Source: Bermanella sp047628755 (GTDB taxonomy: Bacteria; Pseudomonadota; Gammaproteobacteria; Pseudomonadales; Oceanobacteraceae). Taken from it: 64,000 nucleotides of DNA. How positions within the stretch are numbered: position 1 is the stretch's first letter; the number at the start of each line of letters is the position of its first letter. The stretch lies in assembly GCA_047628755.1 (NCBI GenBank), contig JBLHVV010000002.1, forward strand, positions 4,069 to 68,068, in the 5' to 3' direction. A model generated the notes under the pieces. It saw only the letters and a program-made list of their open reading frames with translations. It was not told the DNA's origin and searched no databases. The translations under genes and the position numbers were made by a program. Positions 18,216-26,415 of this stretch are shown here, piece after piece.

Positions 18216-18986
18216 CTATTCTACAAACGCTCGCTCAATTACATATTCGGCTAATTTACCGTGGCGGGTTTCTGTGAAACCTTGCTCGTCTAAAATCTTG
18301 GTAAAATCCTTTAACATGCTAGGACTGCCACATAGCATAAAACGATCGTCTTCCTTATTAGGTTTTGGTAAACCAATATCCTGGTATAACTTTCCTGTTT
18401 CTAACAGGGTGGTTAGTCGCCCAGTATTATCGAACTCTTCACGCGTTACAGTTGGATAATAAATCAGTTTTTCTTTAATTAATTCACCCAAATATTCATC
18501 CTCAGGTAAATGCTGCTGAATAAGCTCTTGGTACGCCAACTCATCTTTATATCGAACACCATGAGTCAAAATAACCTTGTCGTATTTCTCATAAGTATAC
18601 GGGTCGCGTATTATGCTTAAAAAAGGCGCTAAGCCAGTACCGGTGCTTAACAAATATAAGTTTTTCCCTGGCAGTAAATCATCGACCAGCAATGTCCCTG
18701 TTGGCTTTTTGCTAATTAGGATCTCATCACCCGGTTTAATCTTCTGTAGACGACTGGTTAACGGACCGTCTTGAACTTTAATTGAAAAGAATTCCATTTC
18801 TTCTTCATAGTTGGCGCTGGCGATGCTGTATGCGCGCATCAGGGGTTTGCCCTCCACCTGCAGGCCTATCATAATAAAATGCCCGTTCTTAAAGCGTAAG
18901 GCGGCATCCCGTGTTACCTTAAAACTAAACAAGGTGTCATTCCAGTGGTGAACGCTGGTTACAATCTCAGTATTAAAGCCTTTCAT
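18216..18986 (-). CDS. fpr: ferredoxin/flavodoxin-NADP+ reductase
   Basis: This FAD enzyme exchanges electrons between NADPH and ferredoxin or flavodoxin. The FAD-binding RAYSIAS motif and the NADP-binding STGTGLAPFLSII block are present, and MLCGSPSM and the C-terminal YVIERAFVE agree with bacterial FPRs. The longest ORF adds 20 residues with no family match; ATG 18986, behind TAGGAA, gives the usual 256 aa. It has its own terminator. Confidence 0.95.
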   Translation of the reverse strand: MKGFNTEIVTSVHHWNDTLFSFKVTRDAALRFKNGHFIMIGLQVEGKPLMRAYSIASANYEEEMEFFSIKVQDGPLTSRLQKIKPGDEILISKKPTGTLLVDDLLPGKNLYLLSTGTGLAPFLSIIRDPYTYEKYDKVILTHGVRYKDELAYQELIQQHLPEDEYLGELIKEKLIYYPTVTREEFDNTGRLTTLLETGKLYQDIGLPKPNKEDDRFMLCGSPSMLKDFTKILDEQGFTETRHGKLAEYVIERAFVE

Positions 18987-19168
18987 TGGGCAATTCCTAT
19001 TAGTAATTAATGCAAAGTATAATACCGATATAATACATATTTGCAAAACTGATAATACTTCTATAATCTATCGACATAATAAATATAGAATTATATCGCC
19101 CCTCCCAATGATCATTAGTCTAGTTATGATCAGCTACACTCAATCTAACTGAACAAGATAGTGGTTTT

Positions 19169-20752
19169 ATGGATTTTCTCTGGATACTCATAGCATTTAT
19201 ATGCGGCTTTATTGCAAAGCAAGTTAAGCTTCCCCCTCTAATCGGGTACTTAGCAGCTGGCTTTGCCCTGCATTCTTATGGTGTAGAACCCCACGAAAAT
19301 CTAGAAGCTCTAGCAAATTTAGGCATTACTCTAATGCTGTTTACTATTGGCTTAAAAACTAACTTTAATACCCTCCTTAAACCTAGTGTATGGGCTGGCA
19401 CGACTCTGCACATGAGTATTTGGGTATTGGTTGGGGCAAGTTTATTAAAAGTATTAGCGCTTGTCGGTGTTAGCCACATACAGGGGCTTGGCTGGCCTGC
19501 ACTTTTATTAATCGCATTTGCATTGAGCTTTTCAAGCACGGTATGCGTAGTGAAGTTGCTTGAAGAAAAAGGCGAGATTAAAACTCACCATGGCAAGCTT
19601 GCTGTAGGCATATTGGTAATGCAGGATATTGCAGCGGTTATCTTTTTAGTCCTCGCTACCGGTGAAATTCCAGATGTTTGGGCATTTGCGTTAGTATTAT
19701 TATGGCCTGCGCGCCACTTATTAGGCCGTCTTATTGTCAGAGTAGGACACGGCGAACTGCTGCCTTTAATTGGTTTTTTCTTAGCACTGGGTGGCTATGA
19801 GCTATTCAATTTGTTTAATTTAAAAGGTGATCTAGGGGCGCTGGTATTTGGCTTACTTTTAAGTCAGCACACTAAAGCAACAGAACTGTCCAAATCACTT
19901 TTAGCGTTTAAAGATATCTTTTTAATCGGCTTCTTTTTAAGTATAGGATTTACCGCGCTGCCATCACTGGACATGATTATGCCATTGGCTGCCATTAGCT
20001 TAGCTTTAATTATCAAAGGAGTTATATTATTTCATGTTTTGGCTAGGCTAAAAGTTCCAGGTCGAAGTATGTTTTTAGGGTCAATGATTTTAACTAACTA
20101 CAGTGAATTTGGACTGATTGTAACAGCGCTTTGCGTTGGTAATGGCTGGCTGGCTAAGGAATGGCTAGTGATTATTGCATTGGCCGTTAGTATATCGTTC
20201 GTGTTCACCAGTATATTTTATGAGCATGCTCATACTGTATACGCCTACATGCGCCGCTGGGTGAAATTTTTTGAACGACAACAGCCTACCCCAGCCTATC
20301 AAGAACAACTTAAAAAAGCTGAAGTTTTAGTAATCGGTATGGGCCGTGTTGGCAGATCTTCTTATGATGTACTTCATAAAGAATTGGGAGATAAGGTTTG
20401 GGGGTTAGAGTCTGATATTGAGAAGGTCAGACGCCATACAAGTGATGGTCGTCATGTGATCCTAGGCGATGCCGAAGATGCCGACTTTTGGGAAACAAGA
20501 GAGCTTTGGCATATTAAATTAGTCATGCTGGCAATGCCCTCTTTATCTGACATAAAAGATATTACTACCCAGCTAAAACTTAAAAACTTTAAAGGGCATA
20601 TAGCCGCAATCGCACGTTATGAAGATGAGCGAACACAGTTAGTAGAATTTGGTATTGATAGCGTATTTAACTATTATGTAGAGGCAGGAACAGGCTTTGC
20701 CGAAGAGAGCCTTGAGCTTATTAAATCAACTCCCAACAAGGCCACAATATGA
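19169..20752 (+). CDS. Kef-type cation:proton antiporter with NAD-binding domain
   Basis: 527 aa. About 12 TM segments form a CPA2 (KefB/YbaL-like) exchanger domain to residue 375, including GYLAAGFAL and the LVMQDIAAVIFLV helix with its conserved Asp. A Rossmann TrkA-N-like domain follows (VLVIGMGRVGRSSYDVL, about 390-510), which would sense nucleotides. There is no C-terminal TrkA-C. Likely role is potassium or sodium/proton exchange at the inner membrane. Its stop overlaps the start of a LysR regulator by 4 bp, suggesting joint expression. Confidence 0.9.
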   Translation: MDFLWILIAFICGFIAKQVKLPPLIGYLAAGFALHSYGVEPHENLEALANLGITLMLFTIGLKTNFNTLLKPSVWAGTTLHMSIWVLVGASLLKVLALVGVSHIQGLGWPALLLIAFALSFSSTVCVVKLLEEKGEIKTHHGKLAVGILVMQDIAAVIFLVLATGEIPDVWAFALVLLWPARHLLGRLIVRVGHGELLPLIGFFLALGGYELFNLFNLKGDLGALVFGLLLSQHTKATELSKSLLAFKDIFLIGFFLSIGFTALPSLDMIMPLAAISLALIIKGVILFHVLARLKVPGRSMFLGSMILTNYSEFGLIVTALCVGNGWLAKEWLVIIALAVSISFVFTSIFYEHAHTVYAYMRRWVKFFERQQPTPAYQEQLKKAEVLVIGMGRVGRSSYDVLHKELGDKVWGLESDIEKVRRHTSDGRHVILGDAEDADFWETRELWHIKLVMLAMPSLSDIKDITTQLKLKNFKGHIAAIARYEDERTQLVEFGIDSVFNYYVEAGTGFAEESLELIKSTPNKATI

Positions 20753-21654
20753 GGTTTAGTCTGCGTCAATTAGAGGTTTTTTTAGCCACGGCTCATTTCC
20801 AAAATATTTCGAAGGCAGCCGATAGCCTGGCAATGAGTCAAAGCGCAGCTAGTAGCGCTTTAAAAGAACTTGAGCAGCAGTTTGATATTCTGTTATTTGA
20901 TAGGGTTGGCAAGCGACTGCAATTAAATGAGCAAGGTAGATTAATCCGCTCTCGAGCTGAAAGCTTATTAGAACAAGCCAACGAAGTTGAGCATGCATTG
21001 ATGCAACACAAAGAAGCAGGCGCCATTAAAGTAGGTGCGACACTGACTATAGGTAATTATCTTGCGGTAAGCATTTTAAGCCAATTACGTAACGATCATA
21101 CCGATGCTGAAGTAAACTTAACCGTGGCTAATACAGAACAGGTCGTCAGAGAAGTTCTAAATTACGATATTGACTTAGGTATGATTGAAGGTGAGATTCA
21201 GCACCCTGAATTAAACATAGTTCCTTGGCGTAATGACGACCTCTGTATTTTTTGCTCTCCTAGTCACCCACTGGCCAATAAAAAAATACTCACCGATAAA
21301 GACTTACTTCAATACCATTGGGTGTTGAGGGAAGCTGGTTCGGGTACTCGTCAAGCATTTGATCGCGCTATGCATGGAATATTACCGCAAATAACCATCG
21401 CTATAGAGCTACAGCATACTGAAGGAATAAAACGTGCCGTGAGTAGTGACTTAGGACTTGGCTGCTTATCTAGAATCACTCTAGAAGATGCGTTTAAACG
21501 CGGGGATTTGATAGAGTTAGAAATGCCTGAAAGAGATTTTAATCGCACACTTTATTTTATCTTGCACAAAAAAAAGCATAAAAGCGCTGGTATTAAGCGC
21601 TGGTTAAAATACTGTGAGGTTTATAAACCTCATCGAGAACTTGGATTGCAATGA
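20749..21654 (+). CDS. LysR-family transcriptional regulator
   Basis: 301 aa with the N-terminal winged helix-turn-helix (LRQLEVFLATAHFQNISKAA, MSQSAASSALKELEQQ) and a C-terminal periplasmic-binding-like effector domain (about 90-295). It overlaps the antiporter gene (ATGA) and the DUF1415 gene (ATGA), forming a three-gene unit, unlike the usual divergent LysR layout. The effector and targets are unknown; ion or sulfur metabolism would be a guess. Confidence 0.92.
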   Translation: MRFSLRQLEVFLATAHFQNISKAADSLAMSQSAASSALKELEQQFDILLFDRVGKRLQLNEQGRLIRSRAESLLEQANEVEHALMQHKEAGAIKVGATLTIGNYLAVSILSQLRNDHTDAEVNLTVANTEQVVREVLNYDIDLGMIEGEIQHPELNIVPWRNDDLCIFCSPSHPLANKKILTDKDLLQYHWVLREAGSGTRQAFDRAMHGILPQITIAIELQHTEGIKRAVSSDLGLGCLSRITLEDAFKRGDLIELEMPERDFNRTLYFILHKKKHKSAGIKRWLKYCEVYKPHRELGLQ

Positions 21655-22208
21655 ACAAAAAAGAAACATACTCTGATGCAGAAACTAAAACCTTACAGTG
21701 GCTTGATGATGTGGTTATTGGACTGAACTTATGTCCTTTTGCAGCAAAGCCTAGAAGACAGAAACAAATTTATCTAGACATTTATAATGGCAATGAAAAG
21801 GACTTAATTAATCACTTAGTAAGTGCCCTAGAGGAACTTGATGCAATCCCTGTGATTAATCGAGAGACCACGTTAATTGTATTAACCCAATGTCTGCAAT
21901 CATTTGATGATTACAACCAATTTCTAGCCGATGCCGACTGGGTGATTGAACGAGGCGAGTGGAGTGGCATATATCAAGTAGCCAGTTTTCACCCAGACTA
22001 TCAATTTGCAGGAAGCCATTCTCAAGCCGCTGAAAATCTTACCAACAGATCGCCCTTTCCTATTCTTCACCTTATTAGAGAGGCGTCTTTAGAGCAGGTT
22101 TTGGACAAGTACCCAAACCCTGAGCATATTCCTGAGGATAATATAAAAAGAGTCCAATCACTGACAGAGCAAGAAAAAAATCAGTTATTCCCCTATTTAT
22201 TTACCTAA
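21651..22208 (+). CDS. DUF1415 family protein
   Basis: 185-aa soluble protein. It shows the family hallmarks: TLQWLDDVVIGLNLCPFAAKPR near the N-terminus, VASFHPDYQFAG in the middle and RSPFPILHLIREAS later. DUF1415 has no assigned function. The gene overlaps the LysR gene by 4 bp. Confidence 0.9.
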   Translation: MNKKETYSDAETKTLQWLDDVVIGLNLCPFAAKPRRQKQIYLDIYNGNEKDLINHLVSALEELDAIPVINRETTLIVLTQCLQSFDDYNQFLADADWVIERGEWSGIYQVASFHPDYQFAGSHSQAAENLTNRSPFPILHLIREASLEQVLDKYPNPEHIPEDNIKRVQSLTEQEKNQLFPYLFT

Positions 22209-22296
22209 TAACGCTACTATAGCCACTGAGAAACCCCTCAGAAGTAATAACATGGTCTACGCTATTATATAAATGTGACAGAAAGATTCTAATTTG

Positions 22297-23424
22297 ATGC
22301 CGACTCTAGAAGAACGCCTGTTGAAGCGAACTGACATAGATTTTGTACGCCGCTCAGTGCCTGGTGTAGTGGTGTACATGATCATATGGCCTATGCTTGC
22401 CATCCCTTTAGGGTTTTACTCTATTCATCCTGAGTTTTCTTACCCCTTTACATACCTATTAATATCCATTGGCGTGTTGCGTTTATTAAATGCAGTCTTA
22501 ATTCAGTATGTCTATGAAAAATATTCTTTTATATGGCGCTCTTCCATGATGACGCTGTCTTTTCTTCATGGGAGCAGCCTTTCGGCACTTCTATCAATCG
22601 CTATTTACAACACTAACTACTCAGAGATGGTATTGCCCATTGCCTTGGTACAGGGTGCAATAATAAGTGGGGCAGTTAGTAGCTTAACGCCCAAACCTAG
22701 ATTCACACAATTATACCTAACAATGCTAATTGCACCCGTAGTATTAATATCAGTCATCAGTGACAGTTTTTTTTACTTAGCTCCATTATTTCTTATTTTA
22801 TGGATTTACCATATTTTCCTTGCTCGTCGTTTTTCTATTGAATATCAACGGGCTTTTCATATAGAGACCACTTTAAAAGAAAATCAAAAAAAGTTAGAGG
22901 CGCTCACTATTACAGATGCTTTAACAGGTATTTATAACCGACAGTATTTTGATCAGGCGCTAGATGTACAGTGGGACCTAGCTTCTAGATCCCAGTCTAA
23001 TCTTTCTATACTTTTTTTAGATTTGGATTTTTTTAAAAAGATTAATGACAAATTTGGACATTTAATCGGAGATAAGGCTTTGTGTCATGCAGCTAATTTA
23101 TTTAAAGAAACAACCAAGCGAAAGAGCGATATGATCGCCAGATATGGCGGTGAAGAATTTGCTATTATTTTAGCTAGCACACCACATAAAGATGCATTAA
23201 ATTTAGCAGAATCAATTCGAAAAAAACTTGAAGAAACGCCACTTATATTAGGGGAGCGTTCGATAGAAATGAGCGTTAGTATCGGGGTAAATACTACTAT
23301 ACCAAGTAATTTACAAAACTGTATTGGATTTTTAGATGAAGCCGATCAAGCCTTATATGAAGCAAAAAACTCAGGACGAAATAAAGTATTCAGTGCAACA
23401 GATAAGGATATAAGCAGCTGCTAG
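22297..23424 (+). CDS. membrane diguanylate cyclase (GGDEF)
   Basis: 375 aa starting at ATG 22297 (a TTG one codon upstream only lengthens the ORF). Residues about 25-195 form five or six TM helices, followed by a short coiled linker and a C-terminal GGDEF domain. The active site is GGEEF in RYGGEEFAII, and an RxxD inhibitory site (RKSD) lies five residues before it, so product inhibition is likely. It makes c-di-GMP from GTP. Its 3' end overlaps the convergent cNMP-binding gene by 4 bp. Confidence 0.93.
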   Translation: MPTLEERLLKRTDIDFVRRSVPGVVVYMIIWPMLAIPLGFYSIHPEFSYPFTYLLISIGVLRLLNAVLIQYVYEKYSFIWRSSMMTLSFLHGSSLSALLSIAIYNTNYSEMVLPIALVQGAIISGAVSSLTPKPRFTQLYLTMLIAPVVLISVISDSFFYLAPLFLILWIYHIFLARRFSIEYQRAFHIETTLKENQKKLEALTITDALTGIYNRQYFDQALDVQWDLASRSQSNLSILFLDLDFFKKINDKFGHLIGDKALCHAANLFKETTKRKSDMIARYGGEEFAIILASTPHKDALNLAESIRKKLEETPLILGERSIEMSVSIGVNTTIPSNLQNCIGFLDEADQALYEAKNSGRNKVFSATDKDISSC

Positions 23425-24035
23425 CCTAATGAGTCATTCCATTCGCATAACAAATCAGCCAGCACTCTTGATTGCTCATACAAAGACTCAAGTTCTTCCT
23501 CGCCACCACGTACTCCTGTATAAAGAGGTGCCTTGGATAATTTTGATACAAGAGAATGGTCTGGACTTTCCATCTTATTCATTTCAAGTGTCCAACGAAT
23601 ATTGTGCACCACCATCCGGTAAGCCACCAGTTTAGTGCCCATCGAGAACATACTAAAGTCTTCAACTTGTTGAAAGTATTTAAAGTCGATACCCAGTAAA
23701 ACGACTTCGGTAGATGACTTTACCGTAGCACTCCGACCACGACCTGTGACCATCGACAGGGCACCAAACACTTCACCGGGACTGATTACATTTAAACTCT
23801 TCTCGTATTCTGACAAAACTGTCACCTTACCTTTCAATAAAAAGTATAAAGTATGGGCCTCATCACCTTTTCTAAGAAGAATGTCTCCTGCAGGCGCCTC
23901 AACAAATTCGCAGACACTTAATAGTAATTCAAACTGGTCTTGGTCTAACCTCACTATGTCTTTAAAAAATGTAACACTTCGAACTAGGCGCTGTAATGCC
24001 TCTCGGTTATAGATACCATTTGATAACCTTTTCAT
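23421..24035 (-). CDS. cyclic-nucleotide-binding domain protein
   Basis: 204 aa. A Crp-type beta-barrel spans about 20-130 (DILLRKGDEAHTLYFLLKGKV, VFGALSMVTGRGRSATV). The phosphate-binding cassette motif is only partly like that of cAMP-CRP (GALSMVTGRGRSA), so the ligand is uncertain. No helix-turn-helix follows; the C-terminal 70 residues are helical and unrecognised. It may act as a stand-alone sensor or protein partner. It is convergent with the GGDEF gene. Confidence 0.85.
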   Translation of the reverse strand: MKRLSNGIYNREALQRLVRSVTFFKDIVRLDQDQFELLLSVCEFVEAPAGDILLRKGDEAHTLYFLLKGKVTVLSEYEKSLNVISPGEVFGALSMVTGRGRSATVKSSTEVVLLGIDFKYFQQVEDFSMFSMGTKLVAYRMVVHNIRWTLEMNKMESPDHSLVSKLSKAPLYTGVRGGEEELESLYEQSRVLADLLCEWNDSLG

Positions 24036-24160
24036 TTTATTACCTTGCGCTTACCGATACTGCATTTACTGCACTATAAAAAATAACTACACCATCTTTA
24101 GATTAGTTGACGGCCTAATGGAAATGATAACTAACAGCCATAAAAACTCTTGTTAGCACT

Positions 24161-25111
24161 CTATTTTAATTTACTATAAAAATCATCAATATATGTAATC
24201 ATAAGGCTTGCTGATTCCTGCGGTATTTCTATCATGGGCGCATGACCAACATCAGGCCAAAGGTGCGCGGTTGAATCTGGGATTAACGCATCAAACACCT
24301 CCATATTTTTATAGTTAATCACTCTATCTTGCTCACCCCATTGAATAAGAGTGGGAGCTTTAATTTTCTTTAAATGACTTTTAAAAGCATCAGTCAATCC
24401 AGCTCTAATATCGACCCATATTTTTTCATTAACCTCTTTTAGATCGATAGCTCGAAGCCCACTTACTTCTGTAATTGGCCAAGGTATAAATGGCTTTTGT
24501 TCCAATGCAAAGTCCATTAATTTACCAAAGTCAGATGGCTGTTGCACTACTAAAGGGTTTACTCCTCTTGAGAGGTATTCCTCTATGACTGCAGGATGAT
24601 CACTCACACCTGCCGGATCAATTAGAGTGGCAGTTAATACTTGCTGAGGGAAAGTAGCTGCATAAAGAGCGGTTATTGCCCCACCCATAGAATTACCTGC
24701 CATATGGAAATTTTGTAGACCAACCTTCTGTGTGAATTCATTCAACCAAGCCACTTGATTTTCAATTGTATAAGAAAGGTCTAATCCTTTTATACTTTCT
24801 CCATGCCCAGGTAAGTCCACTATTACTATATGAAAGTCATCTTTGAATAATCGTGAAAATCTCAACCAGTTTTCTTTATAAGCACCAAAGCCATGCACCA
24901 ATAGGACACTGGGTTTATCTAACCCTTGATTATTCTCATAATATGAGATTTCGCCAATGCTAATAGAGGTGTTTTTGGATGTAAGCTCAGATATATCAGC
25001 TTCAAAACTAATGGCAGCATCATAAATTTCAAATTTATAATGCCCAGCCACAGTAAAATAGAGTACGGATAAAGCCGCTAAACTTAATGCAAATAAAGCA
25101 ATTTTCTTCAT
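24161..25111 (-). CDS. alpha/beta-hydrolase, lipase-like, exported or membrane-anchored
   Basis: 316 aa with an N-terminal hydrophobic segment (ALFALSLAALSVLYFTVAG) that could be a signal peptide or anchor. The catalytic triad is visible: Ser in GNSMGGA, Asp in GEQDRV, His in VGHAPMIE; HGFGAY provides the oxyanion region. This resembles the lipases/esterases of cold-adapted gammaproteobacteria, but the substrate is unknown. Transcribed alone. Confidence 0.88.
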   Translation of the reverse strand: MKKIALFALSLAALSVLYFTVAGHYKFEIYDAAISFEADISELTSKNTSISIGEISYYENNQGLDKPSVLLVHGFGAYKENWLRFSRLFKDDFHIVIVDLPGHGESIKGLDLSYTIENQVAWLNEFTQKVGLQNFHMAGNSMGGAITALYAATFPQQVLTATLIDPAGVSDHPAVIEEYLSRGVNPLVVQQPSDFGKLMDFALEQKPFIPWPITEVSGLRAIDLKEVNEKIWVDIRAGLTDAFKSHLKKIKAPTLIQWGEQDRVINYKNMEVFDALIPDSTAHLWPDVGHAPMIEIPQESASLMITYIDDFYSKLK

Positions 25112-25504
25112 ATTAATTTCCTTGTAACTTCAATTTTATAATTATTATTTATATTCTATGATTATGCATGATTAGATGATTCCGCGTTCACTGAAACCCG
25201 CATAGTAATATTACCACATTGGCTTTAAAATCCTTACTTTTAGAATCTGTAATATCTCTTTAAAACATATATTGATTAACAGCGGGATTGATCAAAAGTA
25301 CTACCCAATCATCATAATCTATTATCTGAAAATAGCAGAATCATCTTACTAAGCTCCCAAAAGCTTGTTGGCCCATATTTAGGTATCAAACACGCCTAGA
25401 CTAAGACATTTATACCTCTAAGTAGCATGAAATGCTGTTTTGGAGAAGTTTTGGTATTTAAGAAGCTTTATTCTATAAGTGCTTGATAATTTACAGATAT
25501 TCTC
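25112..25504. other. non-coding stretch before tRNA-Met
   Basis: AT-rich, with stop codons in all frames and no ORF that looks like a gene. It holds the promoter of the hydrolase gene at its left end. I see no repeats or stable hairpins in it. Confidence 0.6.
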
Positions 25505-25540
25505 TTGACATACCCTGCAGGAATAGCAATAATGCGCGCC
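25505..25540 (+). promoter_or_regulatory. sigma70 promoter of tRNA-Met with GC-rich discriminator
   Basis: A consensus -35 TTGACA (25505-25510), a 17-bp spacer and the -10 AATAAT (25528-25533) are followed by GCGCGCCGC. A GC-rich discriminator at the start site is the known signature of stringently controlled stable-RNA promoters. Confidence 0.75.
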
Positions 25541-25546
25541 GCTTTT

Positions 25547-25623
25547 GGCTACATAGCTCAGTTGGTTAGAGCACATCACTCATAATGATGGGGTCCCTAG
25601 TTCGAATCTTGGTGTAGCCACCA
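25547..25623 (+). tRNA. tRNA-Met, elongator (anticodon CAT)
   Basis: A 77-nt cloverleaf with acceptor stem GGCTACA/TGTAGCC, discriminator A and encoded CCA. The anticodon arm is CATCA-CTCATAA-TGATG with CAT at 25581-25583. The body closely resembles E. coli elongator tRNA-Met rather than initiator or tRNA-Ile2. Confidence 0.96.
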
Positions 25624-25630
25624 AATATAG

Positions 25631-25666
25631 AAAACCCGTTAAATCTCACGATTTAACGGGTTTTTG
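25631..25666 (+). terminator. terminator of tRNA-Met
   Basis: A perfect 15-bp stem, AAAACCCGTTAAATC with GATTTAACGGGTTTT, has a TCAC loop and continues into T. It lies 7 bp after the tRNA. Confidence 0.93.
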
Positions 25667-26284
25667 CTTTTCTAAGTCCCAAACTGCAAATAGTCTTTAA
25701 AACACTCACGACAAGTAGGCGCCAAGGTCAATCGGTTATTCAGAATCCGAACCGTAAATAGGTCGTTAACTTTGAACTAAGTGTAATAGAGAGCCTTATT
25801 TTTTAGACCCTCTTTATAAATATAATATGACATTAAAGATTTAGCACTTGGACGCTGTAGAAGCTTCTTACTCTCCTGCTAAATAATCAATTTAGTAGTT
25901 TGACATACCACATGGTTAATAGCGGCCGTATTAAGCGCTGATAAATTTTTCTGACATTGGTATTTAAAGATATGAATATTCTCATTAATATTTGATTTTT
26001 AATTAACCTCGAAATAACATTCCGAACTAATAAACAAGAAGTGTGATGTGAATATGATTTTAAGCTAGAACTGTTCTTGCTTGACGGTTATATTTAAATA
26101 ATAGTATTGGGCGGACTAATAGTTCTGTGAATTCCCATTTATATTTAACCAATATATAAACGACCTTATTTTGGGCATATTGGAAAAGTTAAACACCTAA
26201 GAAAATGATAAGCATAAACAAAAAAACAGGTGTGAAGACAGCCATGGAAAATATTTCAGTACTCCGTCAAGTGGTCTGCCCAAA
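25667..26284. other. non-coding AT-rich stretch
   Basis: About 620 bp with no convincing gene on either strand, no integrase remnant and no copy of the tRNA-Met 3' end. It separates the tRNA from the accessory-looking block. Promoter(s) for the next gene probably lie at its right end, but I cannot pick one. Confidence 0.55.
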
Positions 26285-26398
26285 ATGGTTGCTAATATTA
26301 TTAAATTTGATAAATTAACTGCAGTTGCTAAAAACGAGGTTAAAAACGTAGAAAAAGCCAAAGAAGCTTCTGCCTCATTAGAAATTGAGATTCTTTGA
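26285..26398 (+). CDS. possible small ORF or gene remnant (37 aa)
   Basis: ATG 26285 to TGA 26398 encodes a lysine- and alanine-rich peptide (VANIIKFDKLTAVAKNEVKNV, ending SLEIEIL). The same frame stays open upstream to 26201 with sensible composition but no start codon. It ends 17 bp before the next gene. It could be a real small protein, the tail of a decayed gene, or chance; no ribosome-binding site is seen. Confidence 0.25.
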   Translation: MVANIIKFDKLTAVAKNEVKNVEKAKEASASLEIEIL

Positions 26399-26415
26399 CT
26401 GGGAAATATATACAC

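Noticed and set aside
18986..19046. N-terminal extension of fpr
   Set aside because: The 20 extra residues match no FPR, and a better start with a ribosome-binding site follows.
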